From Streptomyces sp. TG1A-8 (GTDB lineage: Bacteria; Actinomycetota; Actinomycetes; Streptomycetales; Streptomycetaceae): a stretch of 64,000 bases of DNA. This document shows positions 43,378 to 51,259 of the stretch, piece by piece (position 1 is the stretch's first letter; every line of letters begins with the position of its first letter). The notes beneath the pieces were generated by a model, which did no database searches, was not told the DNA's origin, and worked only from the letters and a program-made list of their open reading frames with translations. The DNA lies in assembly GCF_030499535.1 (NCBI RefSeq), contig NZ_JASTLB010000001.1, positions 6,572,001 through 6,636,000 of the forward strand, in the 5' to 3' direction. The position numbers were made by a program, and so were the translations under genes.

Positions 43378-44336
43378 CGCTTCCCCCGTTCACGTGCCGC
43401 GTAGACGGCGCCGACGATCACCACGGCCTGGGCGATCTGCGTCCACGACGGCGGCAGGTCGTGCTTGATGAGCGTGGTGGTGAGCAACTGGATGAGCACG
43501 GCGCCCGCGACCGTGCCGCCGATCCGCACCCGTCCGCCGCTGAGCGGGGTGCCGCCGACGACCACCGCCGTGATCGCGGACAGTTCCATCAGGGTGCCGA
43601 GCGAGGTCGGGTCGCTCGCCGCGAGGCGGGCGGTGGCCAGCACGCCCGCGACCGCCGCCAGCGCGCCGGAGCAGACGTACACCACGACCAGGACCCGGCC
43701 GACCGGAAGCCCGGCGAGCCGCGCCGCCGGCCGGCTGTCGCCGATGGCCAGCAGCTGCCGCCCGAACGTGGAGCGCCGCACGACGAACGCCACGAGCAGC
43801 GCGAGGGCCGCCGCGATCAGCACGAGGTACGGCACGCCCAGCACGTCACCGGAGCCCAGGGTGGCCATGCCCGGGTCGTGGACGTCCTTGAGCTGGGGGA
43901 GCAGCACCAGGGCGAGCCCCCGGGCGGCGACCATCAGCGCGAGCGTCGCGACGATCGGCTGCACGCCCACGAAGGCGACCAGCGCCCCGTTCGCGACGCC
44001 GACCAGGATGCCTCCGACGACCGCGATCAGCGTGGCGGGCCACGGGCCGTACCCCAGGTACAGCGACAGCAGCGAGGTGGACAGGGCCATCACCGAGCCC
44101 ACCGACAGGTCGACCCCCTCGGTGCCGATCGCCAGCGCCATGCCCAGGGCCACGATCAGGACGGGGGCGACCTGCACCGCCTGGGTGCGGAAGTTCTCCC
44201 CCGAGGCGAAGTGCGGGGTGAAGCCGAAGTTGAACAGCAGCAGCACCACGACGCCCGCGTAGACGCCGTACTCCTGGAGCAGTCGCAGCAGCCGGGCGCG
44301 GTCCGCCGCGCCGCGGACCAGGGTGAGGTCAGTCAT
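43374..44336 (-). CDS. ytfT: Sugar ABC transporter permease, YtfT-like
   Basis: 320 residues from the ATG at 44336. Same RbsC-like fold (VQVAPVLIVALGMALAIGTEGVDLSVGSVMALSTSLLSLYLG; FGRQLLAIGDSRPAARLAGLPVGRVLVVVYVCSGALAAVAG; GGTPLSGGRVRIGGTVAGAVLIQLL). The start overlaps the ATPase gene by 8 bases. Two distinct RbsC-type permease genes in one operon is characteristic of the YtfQRT-YjfF type. Confidence 0.9.
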   Translation of the reverse strand: MTDLTLVRGAADRARLLRLLQEYGVYAGVVVLLLFNFGFTPHFASGENFRTQAVQVAPVLIVALGMALAIGTEGVDLSVGSVMALSTSLLSLYLGYGPWPATLIAVVGGILVGVANGALVAFVGVQPIVATLALMVAARGLALVLLPQLKDVHDPGMATLGSGDVLGVPYLVLIAAALALLVAFVVRRSTFGRQLLAIGDSRPAARLAGLPVGRVLVVVYVCSGALAAVAGVLATARLAASDPTSLGTLMELSAITAVVVGGTPLSGGRVRIGGTVAGAVLIQLLTTTLIKHDLPPSWTQIAQAVVIVGAVYAARERGKR

Positions 44337-45864
44337 CGTGCCCTCCTGCGGCCTCGCCGGCGCCCGCGGGCACGGCGGCGATCGCACGCATCAGTTCGTC
44401 CTCGTTGACGGCGTCGCCGGTCAGCTCACGCACCACCGCCCCGTCCTTGAGGACGATCACGCGGTCGCTGCCCTCGATCAGTTCCTCGGTGTCGGAGGAG
44501 ATCAGCAGGACGGCCAGGCCGTCGTCGGCCAGTTCGTCGACCAGGGCCTGCACCTCGGCCTTGGCGCCCACGTCGATGCCGCGCGTCGGCTCGTCCAGCA
44601 GCAGCACCTTGGGGCTCACGGCCAGCCACCGGGCCAGCAGCACCTTCTGCTGGTTGCCGCCCGACAGCTCGCCGACCTTCTGGTGCGGGCCGGCCGCCTT
44701 GATCCGCAGCCGCTTCATGAACGTGTCGACGATCCGGTCGATCCGGGCGTCGTCCACCAGCCCGAACCGGGACAGCCCGGGCAGCGCGGCGAGCGCGATG
44801 TTCTCCCGCACCGACAGGCCGGGCACGATCCCCTCGCTCTTGCGGTCCTCCGGCAGCAGGCTGATGCCGGCCCGGATCGCGGCCGCGCTGGAGCCGCCGC
44901 GCACCGGCACCCCGGCCACCACGACCCGGCCGCCGTCCAGGGGCAGGGCGCCCGCCACGGCCTTCGCGGTCTCGCTGCGCCCGGAGCCGAGCAGTCCGCC
45001 CAGGCCGACCACCTCACCGGGGCGCAGCGACAGCGAGACGCCGCGGAGCTGGTGACGGATCGTCAGGCCCTCGGCGGTGAGCACCGGTTCGGCCGCCGCG
45101 TCGTGGGAGCCGGAGAACTTCGTCAGGCCCTCCTGGCGCACCTCGCCGATCTCCCGGCCGAGCATCAGCGCCACCAGCCGCAGCCGGTCGAGGCCGGCGA
45201 GCGGGCCGGTGTGCACCACGCGCCCGTCGCGCAGCACGGTGACCGCGTCGCAGATCTCGTACAGCTCGTCCATGCGGTGGCTGACGTAGACCACCGCGAT
45301 GCCGCGGTCCCGCAGGGTGCGGATCACTCCGAAGAGCGTGCTCACCTCGCGGGGTTCCAGGGAGGAGGTGGGCTCGTCCATGACCACGACCCGGGCGTCG
45401 ATGGCCACGGCGCGGGCGAGCGCGACCATCTGCTGGACGCCGACGCCGAGTTCGCGCAGCGGCCGGCGGACGTCGACCCGGATGCCGAGGCCGCGCAGGG
45501 TCTCCTCCGCCTCCCGGTGCATACGGCGGAAGTCGATCAGGCCCAGCCGGCCGCGTGGCTCGCGGCCGAGGAACAGGTTGCGGGCCACGCTCATCGGCGG
45601 GACGAGGTTGACCTCCTGGTAGATGGTGGAGATGCCCGCCTGCTGCGCCTGCAGCGGGGTGGCGAAGCGGACCGGGGCGCCGTCGTAGGTCACCTCGCCG
45701 GCGTCCGGCCGGTGCACACCGGTGAGCACCTTGATCAGCGTGGACTTGCCTGCGCCGTTCTCGCCCACCAGGGCGTGCACCTCCCCGGCGCGGGCGGTGA
45801 AGTCCACGTCGGACAGCGCCCGCACGCCGGGGAAGCTCTTGCACAGTCCGGTGACCGTGAGCAT
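44329..45864 (-). CDS. ytfR: Sugar ABC transporter ATP-binding protein (two ATPase domains), YtfR-like
   Basis: 511 residues, two fused ABC domains. Domain 1: Walker A GENGAGKSTLI, signature degenerate as ELGVGVQQMVALARA, Walker B VVVMDEPTSSL. Domain 2: a glycine-rich GLLGSGRSETAKAVAG replacing a standard Walker A, then LSGGNQQKVLLARWL and VLLLDEPTRGIDVGAKAEV. This asymmetry is normal for RbsA/MglA/YtfR. Drives uptake of the sugar delivered by the binding protein. Encoded one base after its start partner 45866. Confidence 0.92.
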   Translation of the reverse strand: MLTVTGLCKSFPGVRALSDVDFTARAGEVHALVGENGAGKSTLIKVLTGVHRPDAGEVTYDGAPVRFATPLQAQQAGISTIYQEVNLVPPMSVARNLFLGREPRGRLGLIDFRRMHREAEETLRGLGIRVDVRRPLRELGVGVQQMVALARAVAIDARVVVMDEPTSSLEPREVSTLFGVIRTLRDRGIAVVYVSHRMDELYEICDAVTVLRDGRVVHTGPLAGLDRLRLVALMLGREIGEVRQEGLTKFSGSHDAAAEPVLTAEGLTIRHQLRGVSLSLRPGEVVGLGGLLGSGRSETAKAVAGALPLDGGRVVVAGVPVRGGSSAAAIRAGISLLPEDRKSEGIVPGLSVRENIALAALPGLSRFGLVDDARIDRIVDTFMKRLRIKAAGPHQKVGELSGGNQQKVLLARWLAVSPKVLLLDEPTRGIDVGAKAEVQALVDELADDGLAVLLISSDTEELIEGSDRVIVLKDGAVVRELTGDAVNEDELMRAIAAVPAGAGEAAGGHDD

Positions 45865-45865
45865 C

Positions 45866-46960
45866 TCAGTAGGCCTTGTCCACGTCGGTCTTGGCGTTGG
45901 CCTCGGTGTAGGAGCTGTCCTGGATGACGATGTCCTGCGACACCGCCCGGCCCTGGGTGAAGGTGTCCAGGGTCTGGAAGGCGAGCGGTCCGAAGCGCGG
46001 GTTGGACTCGATCACGCCGTCGATCCAGCCGTCCACGATGCCCTGCACGGCGTTGCGGGTGCCGTCGATGGTCACGATCTTCACGTCACCGGGCTTCTTG
46101 CCCGCCCCCTTGAGGGCGTTGACCGCGCCGAGGCCCATCTCGTCGTTCTCGGCGTAGATGCCCTTGATCCCCGGCTTGGACTGGATGAGGTTCTCGGTGA
46201 CCGACTGGCCCTTCTCGCGGGCGAAGTCACCGGTCTGCCGGAAGACGACCTTGAGGCCGGGCGCCTTCTCCTTGAGGCGGTCCTCGAAGCCCTTGGTGCG
46301 TTCGGTGGTGACGTTGTTGCCGGCCGCGCCGAGCAGGATGGCGATCTCGCCCTTGCCGCCGGTGGCCGCGATCATCCGGTCGGCGGCGCGCTTGCCCTGC
46401 TCGACGAAGTCGGAGCCGATGAAGCTCACGTAGTCCTTGCACGGGGTGGCGTTGATCTTGCGGTCGACGGTGACGATGGGGATGTGCTTGGCGGCGGCCG
46501 TGCGTAGCACCGGCTCCCAGCCGTCGGAGTTCAGCGGCGCGATGACCAGCAGGTCGGCGCCCTTGGCGATGAGGTCCTGGACGTCGCTGATCTGCTTGGA
46601 GAACTGCGACTGGGCGTTGGCGGTGAGCAGTTTGACGCCGCGCTTTTCGGCCTCGGCCTTGATGGAGGCGGTCTCCGCGATGCGGAAGGGGTTGGCCTCC
46701 TTCTCGGACTGGGAGAACCCGACGGTGGCGGACTTCAGGTCCAGCTTCTTGCCGCCGTAGGCGTCCAGGGCGCAGGTCGGTCCGGAACCGCTCGGGGAGG
46801 CGACGACCTGGCCGGAGTCCTGCTGTGCGGCGGAGGCCTTGTCGTTGCCGGCGTCGTCCTCGGACTTCGCGCATCCGGTCGTGAGTGCCAGGCCCGTGAC
46901 GAGGCCGGCGGTGAGGAGGGTGCGCGCGGAGGTGCGACGCAGCGGTGCGATGGGTTTCAT
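45866..46960 (-). CDS. ytfQ: Sugar-binding lipoprotein, YtfQ-like (galactofuranose)
   Basis: 364 residues. Lipoprotein signal with lipobox LTTGC (TLLTAGLVTGLALTTGCAKSEDD). The mature part shows segments that match E. coli YtfQ: VGFSQSEKEANPFR, VIAPLNSDGWEPVL, DRKIN, a TGDFAREKGQSVTENLI (YtfQ: SGDFTRSKGKEV) and GIYAENDEMGLGA. E. coli YtfQ binds galactofuranose selectively. First gene of a four-gene operon with ytfR, ytfT, yjfF; upstream lies the operator-like TTTACA/TGTAAA element. Confidence 0.88.
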   Translation of the reverse strand: MKPIAPLRRTSARTLLTAGLVTGLALTTGCAKSEDDAGNDKASAAQQDSGQVVASPSGSGPTCALDAYGGKKLDLKSATVGFSQSEKEANPFRIAETASIKAEAEKRGVKLLTANAQSQFSKQISDVQDLIAKGADLLVIAPLNSDGWEPVLRTAAAKHIPIVTVDRKINATPCKDYVSFIGSDFVEQGKRAADRMIAATGGKGEIAILLGAAGNNVTTERTKGFEDRLKEKAPGLKVVFRQTGDFAREKGQSVTENLIQSKPGIKGIYAENDEMGLGAVNALKGAGKKPGDVKIVTIDGTRNAVQGIVDGWIDGVIESNPRFGPLAFQTLDTFTQGRAVSQDIVIQDSSYTEANAKTDVDKAY

Positions 46961-47061
46961 GGGTGTCCCCAAACGGCGTGGCCCCGGGTGCGTGGTGAAC
47001 GTCCCCGGGGGTAGGACGGCTCTTGCGGTCAACTCGGCGTGCACGTCGCTCAGGGGAGGTT

Positions 47062-47088
47062 TTTACATCGTTGAAAGAGTGCTGTAAA
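47062..47088. promoter_or_regulatory. Putative LacI-type operator upstream of the importer operon
   Basis: TTTACA and TGTAAA lie 15 nt apart (47062-47088), ~100 bp before the ytfQ start. Within it, the leftward strand of 47062-47076 reads TTTCAACGATGTAAA, which matches 12 of 15 bases of TTCCAACGTTGTACA at 48244-48258 before the GH2 gene. Both centre on CAACG(A/T)TG, a typical LacI dyad. Confidence 0.6.
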
Positions 47089-47129
47089 GCCTTCCGTCCG
47101 AAATCCCCCGCTGCGGCCTGGGGCCGCCG

Positions 47130-48143
47130 TCACCGTCGCCCCAGCGTGCTCTCCCGCTCCACCAGCCGGTACTCCGCGGTGAGCTCGCGTCCGCCCGGCT
47201 CCCCTCGCCCCGACAGGCTGCGCAGCAGTGAGGCCACCGCCATCCGTGCGATGGCCTGCTTGTCCGGCGAGATGGTGGTCAGCGACACCACGCCGAAGCG
47301 GCCCTCGGCGATGTCGTCGAACCCCACCACGGCGACGTCCCACGGCACCCGCAGCCCCCGTTCGTGCAGCACCCGCATCGCCCCGATCGCGATGAGGTCG
47401 TTCAGCGCGAACACCGCGTCGGGGCGCACGCCCGTGTCGAGCAGCTGCGCCATGGCCCGGGCCCCGTCGTCCCGGTCCCAGCCGCCGACCGGCACCACCA
47501 GGTCGTCCGGGGCCGGCACCCCCGCCGCCGCCAGCTCCGCGCGCCAGCCGACGAGTCGCAGGTGGGCCGGGCGGTTCGCGGAGTCGGTGCGGGCGCCCAG
47601 ATAGGCGATCCGGGTCCGGCCGCGACCGAGCAGATGGCGCACCGCGGTGCGCGCGGCGGCCACGTTGTCGATGGCGATGTGGTCGTGCGGGGCGTCGTAC
47701 TCGCGCTCGCCGAGCAGCACCAGCGGCACGTCGTCGGACCGCCCCTGGAGGTCCTCGGCCTCCAGCTCCAGCGGGCTGAGGATGAGCCCGTCGATCACCC
47801 GGGCCCGGAAGCCCTGGCTGACCAGCACTTCCTGCTCCCGCCGGCCACGGGTGTGGTCCAGCAGCACCGTGAACTCGTGCTCCGCGGCGGCGTCGATCAC
47901 CGCGCTCGCCAGCTCGGCGAAGTACGGGTTGCCCAGTTCCGGCACGGCCAGCGCGATGATGCCCGTACGGCCCTTGCGCAGGTGCCGCGCGATCAGGTTC
48001 GGCCGGTAGCCCAGCTCGTCGATGGCCTCCTGCACGCGGGCCCGCATGGCCGGTGTGACGTGCGGATAGTTGTTCACGACGTTGGAGACGGTTTTGATCG
48101 AGACGCCGGCCCGTTCGGCCACGTCCTTCAGGCTGACCCGCAA
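47130..48143 (-). CDS. LacI-family transcriptional regulator
   Basis: 337 residues if started at TTG 48143, which has GAGGAG 6 nt before it and gives the normal LacI start RVSLKDVAERAGVSIKTVSNVVNNYPHVTPAMRARVQEAIDELGYRPNLIARHLRKGRTG. An ATG at 48227 in the same frame would add 28 residues but lacks a ribosome binding site. The effector domain follows (IALAVPELGNPYFAELASAVIDAAAEH; DVAVVGFDDIAEGRFGVVSLTTI). It lies between the importer operon and the divergent GH2 gene, each with a related operator, so it likely represses both and is relieved by galactofuranose or a derivative. Confidence 0.9.
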   Translation of the reverse strand: MRVSLKDVAERAGVSIKTVSNVVNNYPHVTPAMRARVQEAIDELGYRPNLIARHLRKGRTGIIALAVPELGNPYFAELASAVIDAAAEHEFTVLLDHTRGRREQEVLVSQGFRARVIDGLILSPLELEAEDLQGRSDDVPLVLLGEREYDAPHDHIAIDNVAAARTAVRHLLGRGRTRIAYLGARTDSANRPAHLRLVGWRAELAAAGVPAPDDLVVPVGGWDRDDGARAMAQLLDTGVRPDAVFALNDLIAIGAMRVLHERGLRVPWDVAVVGFDDIAEGRFGVVSLTTISPDKQAIARMAVASLLRSLSGRGEPGGRELTAEYRLVERESTLGRR

Positions 48144-48243
48144 GGGGATCTCCTCGGCATCGATGGGCGCTCCGGAGGCCGGAGCTTTGTCATGACCCTG
48201 GACAGCGGCGGAGAGCCGTGCTCTCATGCCAACTGCCGTGTGC

Positions 48244-48258
48244 TTCCAACGTTGTACA
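48244..48258. promoter_or_regulatory. Putative LacI-type operator in the LacI-GH2 divergent region
   Basis: TTCCAACGTTGTACA contains the perfect dyad CAACGTTG and resembles the element before ytfQ in 12 of 15 positions. It is 46 bp before the GH2 start and ~100 bp from the LacI start, so could regulate both. Confidence 0.6.
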
Positions 48259-48303
48259 GACTGAAGCAGTGAGCCGCCACCCTTCCTCACCCAAGGAGGA
48301 TCC

Positions 48304-50907
48304 GTGCGCATCAAATCCCTCAGACAGCGCATGTCCCTACTGCTCGTGGCCGCGCTCGGCCTCGCCGGGCTGTCCGCGACCCCAACCGCCGCGGCCGCGG
48401 ACGACCCTGTCGTGGTCCACGGCCTGAAGGGCGAGTACTACACCCAATCCGCCCCCGGGGCCTTCGACTTCGCCCACCTCAAGGCCACCGGCTTCGACCC
48501 CCGGCTCGACTTCGACTCCCTGGAGTCGCGCCTGAACTCCGCCACCGGCCAGTCCGACGACGTCAGCGTCCGCTGGACCGGCCGCATCGTGCCGGAGAAG
48601 ACCGGCGCCACCACCTTCTCCGTCACCGGTGACAACGGATTCCGCCTCTGGGTCGGCGGAAAGCTCGTCATCAACCACTGGGTGGACGACTGGGACCGCG
48701 AACAGACCAGCGCTCCCGTCGAGCTGAACGCCGACACCGCCTACGACATCAAGGTCGAGTACTTCGAGCACTACGGGGGCTCCAACCTCCACCTGCGCTG
48801 GACCCCGCCCGGCGGCACCAAGACGGCCGTACCGCAGTCGGCGTTCCTGCTGCCCGACGGGTACGCCTACAACGGCGCCATCGCCGCCACCGTCCTGCGT
48901 GACGGGCGCACCCTGCGGCTCGACTTCACACAGGCGCTCGCCCGGCCCCCGGCCGGGCTCACCGACCACCTCGACGCGGTCATCGGCGGCGCCACCTGGC
49001 CGCTGGGCACCGCCCGCCCGGACCCGGACCACCCCGCGTCCCTCCTCCTCTCGCTGAAGGAACCGGTCGTCGGCAACAGGACCGGCACCGCACCCGGCCT
49101 GGCGGACGTCCGCTACGACGGCCAGGGCGGCCTGACCGGCAAGGACGGCAACGTTGTCAGCGCGTTCTGGAGCAGCGGCGCCAACCACTCCACCTACGAG
49201 CTGCGCACCAAGTGGGCCGACGACGTCACCCCCGCCAACGCGCACCGCGAGTACCCCAGGCCCCAGCTCACCCGCACCGACTGGCGCAACCTCAACGGCA
49301 GCTGGCAGTTCGCCGCGGCCAAGGAGGGCGAGCAGCCGCCCGTGGGCCGCACCCTCGGCGAGCGGATCCTCGTCCCGTACCCCGTCGAGTCCCAGCTCTC
49401 CGGCATCGAGCGGCACGAGGACCGCATGTGGTACCGCCGCACCTTCACCGTGCCGAAGAACTGGCACATCGGCTCCGGCAAGCGCCTGCAGCTGAACTTC
49501 GGCGCCGTCGACTGGCAGGCCGAGGTCTACGTCAACGGCGTGAAGGTCGCCGACCACAAGGGCGGCTACGACAAGTTCGCCGCCGACGTCACCGACGCCC
49601 TCAAGCCCGGCCGCACCCAGGAACTGATCGTCGGCGTCTACGACCCGACGGACGCCGCGAGTGGCGAGAACCCGCCGGTCGGCAAACAGCGCCTGGACCC
49701 CAGCGGCATCTGGTACACCCCGTCCTCCGGCATCTGGCAGACCGTGTGGATGGAACCCGTCGCCACCGACCACGTCGACCAGCTGAAGCTGACCCCCGAC
49801 GTCGACGGCGGCACGCTCACCGTCGAGCCGCAGGGCGTGCGTGACGGGATCCGCCTCACCGCGACCGCCTACGACGGCAAGCACCGGGTCGCCACGGCCA
49901 CCGGCCGCACCGGCGAACCCCTCACCCTGAAGATCCCGCACGCCCGCCTGTGGTCGCCCGACGACCCGTTCCTGTACGACCTCAGGGTCAGCGTGGGCGC
50001 GGACCGCGTCGGCAGCTACTTCGGCATGCGCTCCATCGCGGTGGAAAAGGTCGACGGCGTCCCGCGCACCGTCCTCAACGGCAAGCCCGTCTTCATGATG
50101 GCCACCCTCGACCAGGGCTTCTGGCCGGACGGCCTGCACACCGCCCCGAGCGACACGGCGCTCGCCTACGACCTGAAGATGCACAAGCAGATGGGCTTCA
50201 ACGCCGTCCGCAAGCACATCAAGGTCGAACCCGACCGCTGGTTCTACTGGGCCGACCGGCTCGGTCTGATGGTGTGGCAGGACATGCCGGCCATGACGGC
50301 GGGCGTCAACCCGTCGGCCGCCGCCCGCGCCGAGTACGAGCGCGAGATGAAGCAGATGATCGACGAGCACGTCAGCAGCCCGGCGGTCGTCATGTGGGTC
50401 GTCTTCAACGAGGGCTGGGGCCAGTACGACGTCGGCCGCGTCGCCGCCCAGGCCAAGGCCTGGGACCCCACCCGGCTGGTCAACAACATGTCCGGCCTCA
50501 ACCTGGGCGCCGACGGCGGAGCCGGCGACATCATGGACGAGCACGGCTACCCGAGCCCGGCCCTGCCACCGCACCCGGACGGCCAGCGGGCCCTGGTCAG
50601 CGGCGAGTACGGCGGTCTCGGCCTCGCGGTGCCCGGCCACGCCTGGTCGGTGCAGCAGTCGTACGTCGACGTCGACCCCACCACCTACACCGACGACTAC
50701 CTGGAGAAGCTGGCCGAGGTGCACGCGCTGGCCTGCAAGGGCGGCAACGGCGCCGTGTACACGCAGATCACGGACGTCGAGGGCGAGCTGAACGGCCTGA
50801 TGACGTACGACCGCAAGGTGATCAAGCCCGACGTGCACCGGCTGAAGGCCGCCCACGAAGCGCTGATCGACGACGCGTCACGGGCGGTTCCGGCGGGCTG
50901 CGCCTGA
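48304..50907 (+). CDS. Secreted GH2 glycosidase with N-terminal PA14 domain (likely galactofuranosidase)
   Basis: 867 residues from a GTG behind AAGGAGG. Signal peptide (KSLRQRMSLLLVAALGLAGLSATPTAAAA). Residues ~38-175 are a PA14 carbohydrate-binding domain (GLKGEYYTQSAPGAFDF; TGDNGFRLWVGGKLVINHWVD). Residues ~310-860 are a family 2 glycoside hydrolase: sandwich segments (WYRRTFTVPKNW; FGAVDWQAEVYVNG), TIM barrel GFNAVRKHIKVEPDRWFYWADRLGLMVWQDMP, acid/base Glu703 in VVFNEGWGQYD and probable nucleophile Glu768 in VSGEYGGLGL. GH2 exo-beta-galactofuranosidases are known from Streptomyces, and the linked galactofuranose-type importer makes that specificity the best guess, ahead of beta-galactosidase. 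A 17-bp hairpin terminates it. Confidence 0.88.
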   Translation: MRIKSLRQRMSLLLVAALGLAGLSATPTAAAADDPVVVHGLKGEYYTQSAPGAFDFAHLKATGFDPRLDFDSLESRLNSATGQSDDVSVRWTGRIVPEKTGATTFSVTGDNGFRLWVGGKLVINHWVDDWDREQTSAPVELNADTAYDIKVEYFEHYGGSNLHLRWTPPGGTKTAVPQSAFLLPDGYAYNGAIAATVLRDGRTLRLDFTQALARPPAGLTDHLDAVIGGATWPLGTARPDPDHPASLLLSLKEPVVGNRTGTAPGLADVRYDGQGGLTGKDGNVVSAFWSSGANHSTYELRTKWADDVTPANAHREYPRPQLTRTDWRNLNGSWQFAAAKEGEQPPVGRTLGERILVPYPVESQLSGIERHEDRMWYRRTFTVPKNWHIGSGKRLQLNFGAVDWQAEVYVNGVKVADHKGGYDKFAADVTDALKPGRTQELIVGVYDPTDAASGENPPVGKQRLDPSGIWYTPSSGIWQTVWMEPVATDHVDQLKLTPDVDGGTLTVEPQGVRDGIRLTATAYDGKHRVATATGRTGEPLTLKIPHARLWSPDDPFLYDLRVSVGADRVGSYFGMRSIAVEKVDGVPRTVLNGKPVFMMATLDQGFWPDGLHTAPSDTALAYDLKMHKQMGFNAVRKHIKVEPDRWFYWADRLGLMVWQDMPAMTAGVNPSAAARAEYEREMKQMIDEHVSSPAVVMWVVFNEGWGQYDVGRVAAQAKAWDPTRLVNNMSGLNLGADGGAGDIMDEHGYPSPALPPHPDGQRALVSGEYGGLGLAVPGHAWSVQQSYVDVDPTTYTDDYLEKLAEVHALACKGGNGAVYTQITDVEGELNGLMTYDRKVIKPDVHRLKAAHEALIDDASRAVPAGCA

Positions 50908-51259
50908 TCCGGGGGCGGTCCGGCCACGCCTCCCCGCGAACCGCCGGACCGCTGTCCCTCCCGTGACCCTCCCGGGTCCGGTCCGTCCACCGCCCCGGCG
51001 GCGGACGGACCGGACCCGGCGGCCTTTCCCGGCACCCCCGCCCACGGCACCCCGCGCGGACCGCCGGTGGCCGGCCCGGCACGCCCCCGCAGTGTCGTGC
51101 CCGCCGGCGGAGCCGCCCGGCGGGTGAACGGTCCCGAGCACGACCCGAACGGCCCTGTCGGGCACCCGGGCGGCCGCTGGAGGCTGGAGTGCGTGTGCCA
51201 CGGCACCCGCACGAACCCCCACCGCCGTTCCGCGCGGTTCCCGCCAGGAAAGGACCTCG
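50908..51259. other. 350-bp intergenic region before phosphoketolase
   Basis: Contains the GH2 terminator hairpin (50972-51019) in its first third. The right side holds the phosphoketolase upstream region; no promoter elements stand out. Confidence 0.5.
50972..51019. terminator. 17-bp hairpin terminator after the GH2 gene
   Basis: CCGGGTCCGGTCCGTCC (50972-50988) and its exact complement (51003-51019), 14-nt loop, followed by a short CCTTTCCC. Confidence 0.8.

Noticed and set aside
48337..50856. Leftward 839-codon frame opposite the GH2 gene
   Set aside because: Mirror of the GH2 codons with valine/glycine/alanine bias and no recognisable fold.
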